Positions 62,619-64,000 of a stretch of DNA of 64,000 nt are shown here, piece after piece; position 1 is the first letter of the stretch, and every line of letters begins with the position of its first letter. Location of the stretch: NCBI GenBank assembly GCA_041652755.1, contig JBAZGS010000006.1:1-64000 (forward strand). Reading direction: 5' to 3'. The notes under the pieces are model-generated. The model worked only from the letters and a program-made list of their open reading frames with translations, did not search any database and was not told where the DNA came from. This stretch comes from JAQTTT01 sp041652755. Its GTDB lineage: Archaea; Nanobdellota; Nanobdellia; Tiddalikarchaeales; Tiddalikarchaeaceae. The position numbers and the translations under genes were made by a program.

Positions 62619-64000
62619 CTTATTATCTTTCTGATTTTAGCTATTATTAATTTTTTCTTTTTAGATTCGCTTAAAGCATACTCTAAGACATCGCTTAAGT
62701 TTTCAACTGGCAAGATTTTGATTCCGTCGCTTTTTAATGAAGGTATTATGTCTCCAATGTTTAATTTTGGAACTATCACTCTTTTTATTCCTGCATCAAT
62801 TGCTGCTTCTATTTTAGAATTAACTCCCCCTATTGGAATTACTTCCCCCCTTACTGTTAAGCTTCCAGTCATTGCAGTATCTTGTCTTATTGGCAAGTCT
62901 TCTAATGCGCTTATTACTGCTGTTGCTATTGAAATGCTTGCGCTGTCTCCTTCAACCCCGCTGTAGCTCATTACGAATTGTATGTGAGTGTCGTATCTTT
63001 TCTTTAAATCTTCTCCTTTGTATTTCTTTATTACTGCTGAAACATTCTTTACTGCCTCTAGGGCTATTTCTCCTAATTTTCCTGTTGCTATAACTTCGCT
63101 GCTTCCTTCTCTTGAAGTTGGAGTGACTGCTGCCTCTATTGGCATGACTATTCCTGCATCGCTTCCCATTACTGCAAGTCCATTCACTCTTCCAACTTCA
63201 TTTCCTTCATTTTTTATAATGCTATATTCTTTGTTCATTTCAATTGCTTTTTCAACCATTTGTTTTTCTAGGCTGCTTGATAATTTTTTTGCCCTTTCAA
63301 CATGGTCAGCTGTGATTATTTTTGAATTCTCTTCAATAGCTATATCTCCTGCTACTCTTATTAATCCGCCAATCTCCCTTAGCTTTAGAGTTAGTTTTCC
63401 TTTTCTTCCGCTTCTTTTCCTTGCTTCTTTCAATACTTCAATAACTCCAATTTTATTCATTGCTGGAATTTTTCCTTTTTCGTTTTTTATTTCCTGAGCT
63501 ATGAATTGGCTGAATTTTTTCCTGTTTTCTTCATTGTCCTCCATCATGTCATTAATATAGATTTCATAGCCATTTCCTATAATCCTGCTTCTTAAAGCTG
63601 GATGAACATTTAATCCGTGCTCCCTGTCATAGTTTCCGGCTGCAACTAATATGAAATCGCATGGCACTGGCTCGGTTTTTACCATTGCTCCTGCGCTTCT
63701 TTCGCTTCTTCCAGTTATTGGCAACTTTTTTTCCTGCATAGCTGTCAGTAAATTTATCTGGCTTTCCTTGTCAAGAACAGCTATTTCATCTAAGAACAAT
63801 ACTCCCTTATTGGCTTTATGAATTGCTCCTGCTTCAACCCTTTCATGCGCTGGAGTTCCTAACCCTCCGCTTTGGAAAGGGTCATGCCTTACATCCCCTA
63901 ATAATGCCCCTTCGTGGGAGCCTGTTGCGTCAATAAACGGCGCCTTATCCTGGTTTGAATTATCAATTAATAATTTGGGCTTAAGCACCTTAACCATTCT
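62615..64000 (-). CDS. lonB: Archaeal Lon protease LonB (C-terminal part)
   Basis: Membrane-bound AAA+ protease, cut by the right window edge. The visible 460 residues cover the latter part of the ATPase (VRHDPFQSGGLGTPAHERVEAGAIHKANKGVLFLDE, Walker B; NVHPALRSRI sensor) and the complete proteolytic domain with catalytic Ser in VEGDSASIS and Lys in GGVNSKIEAAI. Walker A and the transmembrane segments lie outside. The ATG at 63997 is internal. Confidence 0.93.
   Translation of the reverse strand, partial: RMVKVLKPKLLIDNSNQDKAPFIDATGSHEGALLGDVRHDPFQSGGLGTPAHERVEAGAIHKANKGVLFLDEIAVLDKESQINLLTAMQEKKLPITGRSERSAGAMVKTEPVPCDFILVAAGNYDREHGLNVHPALRSRIIGNGYEIYINDMMEDNEENRKKFSQFIAQEIKNEKGKIPAMNKIGVIEVLKEARKRSGRKGKLTLKLREIGGLIRVAGDIAIEENSKIITADHVERAKKLSSSLEKQMVEKAIEMNKEYSIIKNEGNEVGRVNGLAVMGSDAGIVMPIEAAVTPTSREGSSEVIATGKLGEIALEAVKNVSAVIKKYKGEDLKKRYDTHIQFVMSYSGVEGDSASISIATAVISALEDLPIRQDTAMTGSLTVRGEVIPIGGVNSKIEAAIDAGIKRVIVPKLNIGDIIPSLKSDGIKILPVENLSDVLEYALSESKKKKLIIAKIRKIIR

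Noticed and set aside
1..64000. Insertion sequences, integrases or prophage genes
   Set aside because: No transposase, integrase or phage structural gene was recognised in any frame.

Overview
The window is a compact, strongly AT-rich stretch of an archaeal chromosome. Archaeal markers include the HerA-Mre11-Rad50-NurA repair set, aEF1B with its zinc-ribbon partner, DphB, Pth2, a class I CCA-adding enzyme, Trm56, TruD, LonB, an Hef-type helicase and nuclease, an S-layer protein, A24 prepilin peptidase, archaeosortase and intron-containing tRNAs. Gene size, AT bias and the many small lineage-specific proteins look like a DPANN archaeon (Woesearchaeota/Pacearchaeota-like); that placement is inference. 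Genes are packed with many 4-bp stop/start overlaps. First genes of units often have a TATA-like box about 26-30 nt before the ATG, which suggests leaderless mRNAs. Shine-Dalgarno-like GGTGA/GGAG motifs precede some starts, usually inside operons.

Layout. 0-8 kb: RqcH-like quality-control protein, histone-fold-like protein, AlaX editing enzyme, a membrane-anchored winged-helix sensor beside a two-gene ABC-2 exporter, and small unknowns. 8-26 kb: Lhr-like helicase, CCA enzyme, m5C methyltransferase, metallophosphoesterase, an atypical HIT protein, prepilin peptidase, UppP, DphB, a ribose-1,5-bisphosphate isomerase-like protein, the zinc-ribbon/aEF1B pair, Pth2, a glycosyltransferase, and TyrRS close to an intron-containing tRNA-Tyr. 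26-37 kb: membrane proteins, a DHH phosphoesterase, a NOG1-type GTPase, an N-terminal fragment of Dph2, RNase HII and the NurA / HerA-Mre11-Rad50 repair cluster. 37-42 kb: a minus-strand operon of TruD, two membrane glycosyltransferases, a thioredoxin-like membrane protein and Trm56. 42-50 kb: a cell-surface region with a secreted cysteine-rich HEXXH protein and its overlapping partner, the major S-layer protein with a strong 3' hairpin, and a secreted C-terminally anchored protein. 50-59 kb: intron-containing tRNA-Leu, an MTA phosphorylase-APRT fusion, Lrp regulator divergent from glutamine synthetase, a CDF transporter, Hef split into helicase and nuclease genes, and an archaeosortase. 59-64 kb: two perfect 82-bp tandem repeats abutting initiator tRNA-Met, then a LonB-TldD-TldE operon running off the right edge.

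Working together: the tRNA and translation genes form a broad maturation and quality-control set (CCA addition, m5C, Trm56, TruD, AlaX, Pth2, RqcH, diphthamide). The MTAP-APRT fusion and the R15P isomerase-like protein point to AMP/adenine salvage. HerA/NurA/Mre11/Rad50 plus Hef form the recombination-repair set. S-layer, glycosyltransferases, archaeosortase, prepilin peptidase and the cysteine-rich secreted protein describe an elaborate envelope. No transposase, prophage or CRISPR array was seen. The most unusual items are the tRNA-derived tandem repeats, the cysteine-rich secreted protein locus, the MTAP-APRT fusion, the Dph2 remnant, split Hef, and several enzymes that keep the fold signature but lack a catalytic residue.
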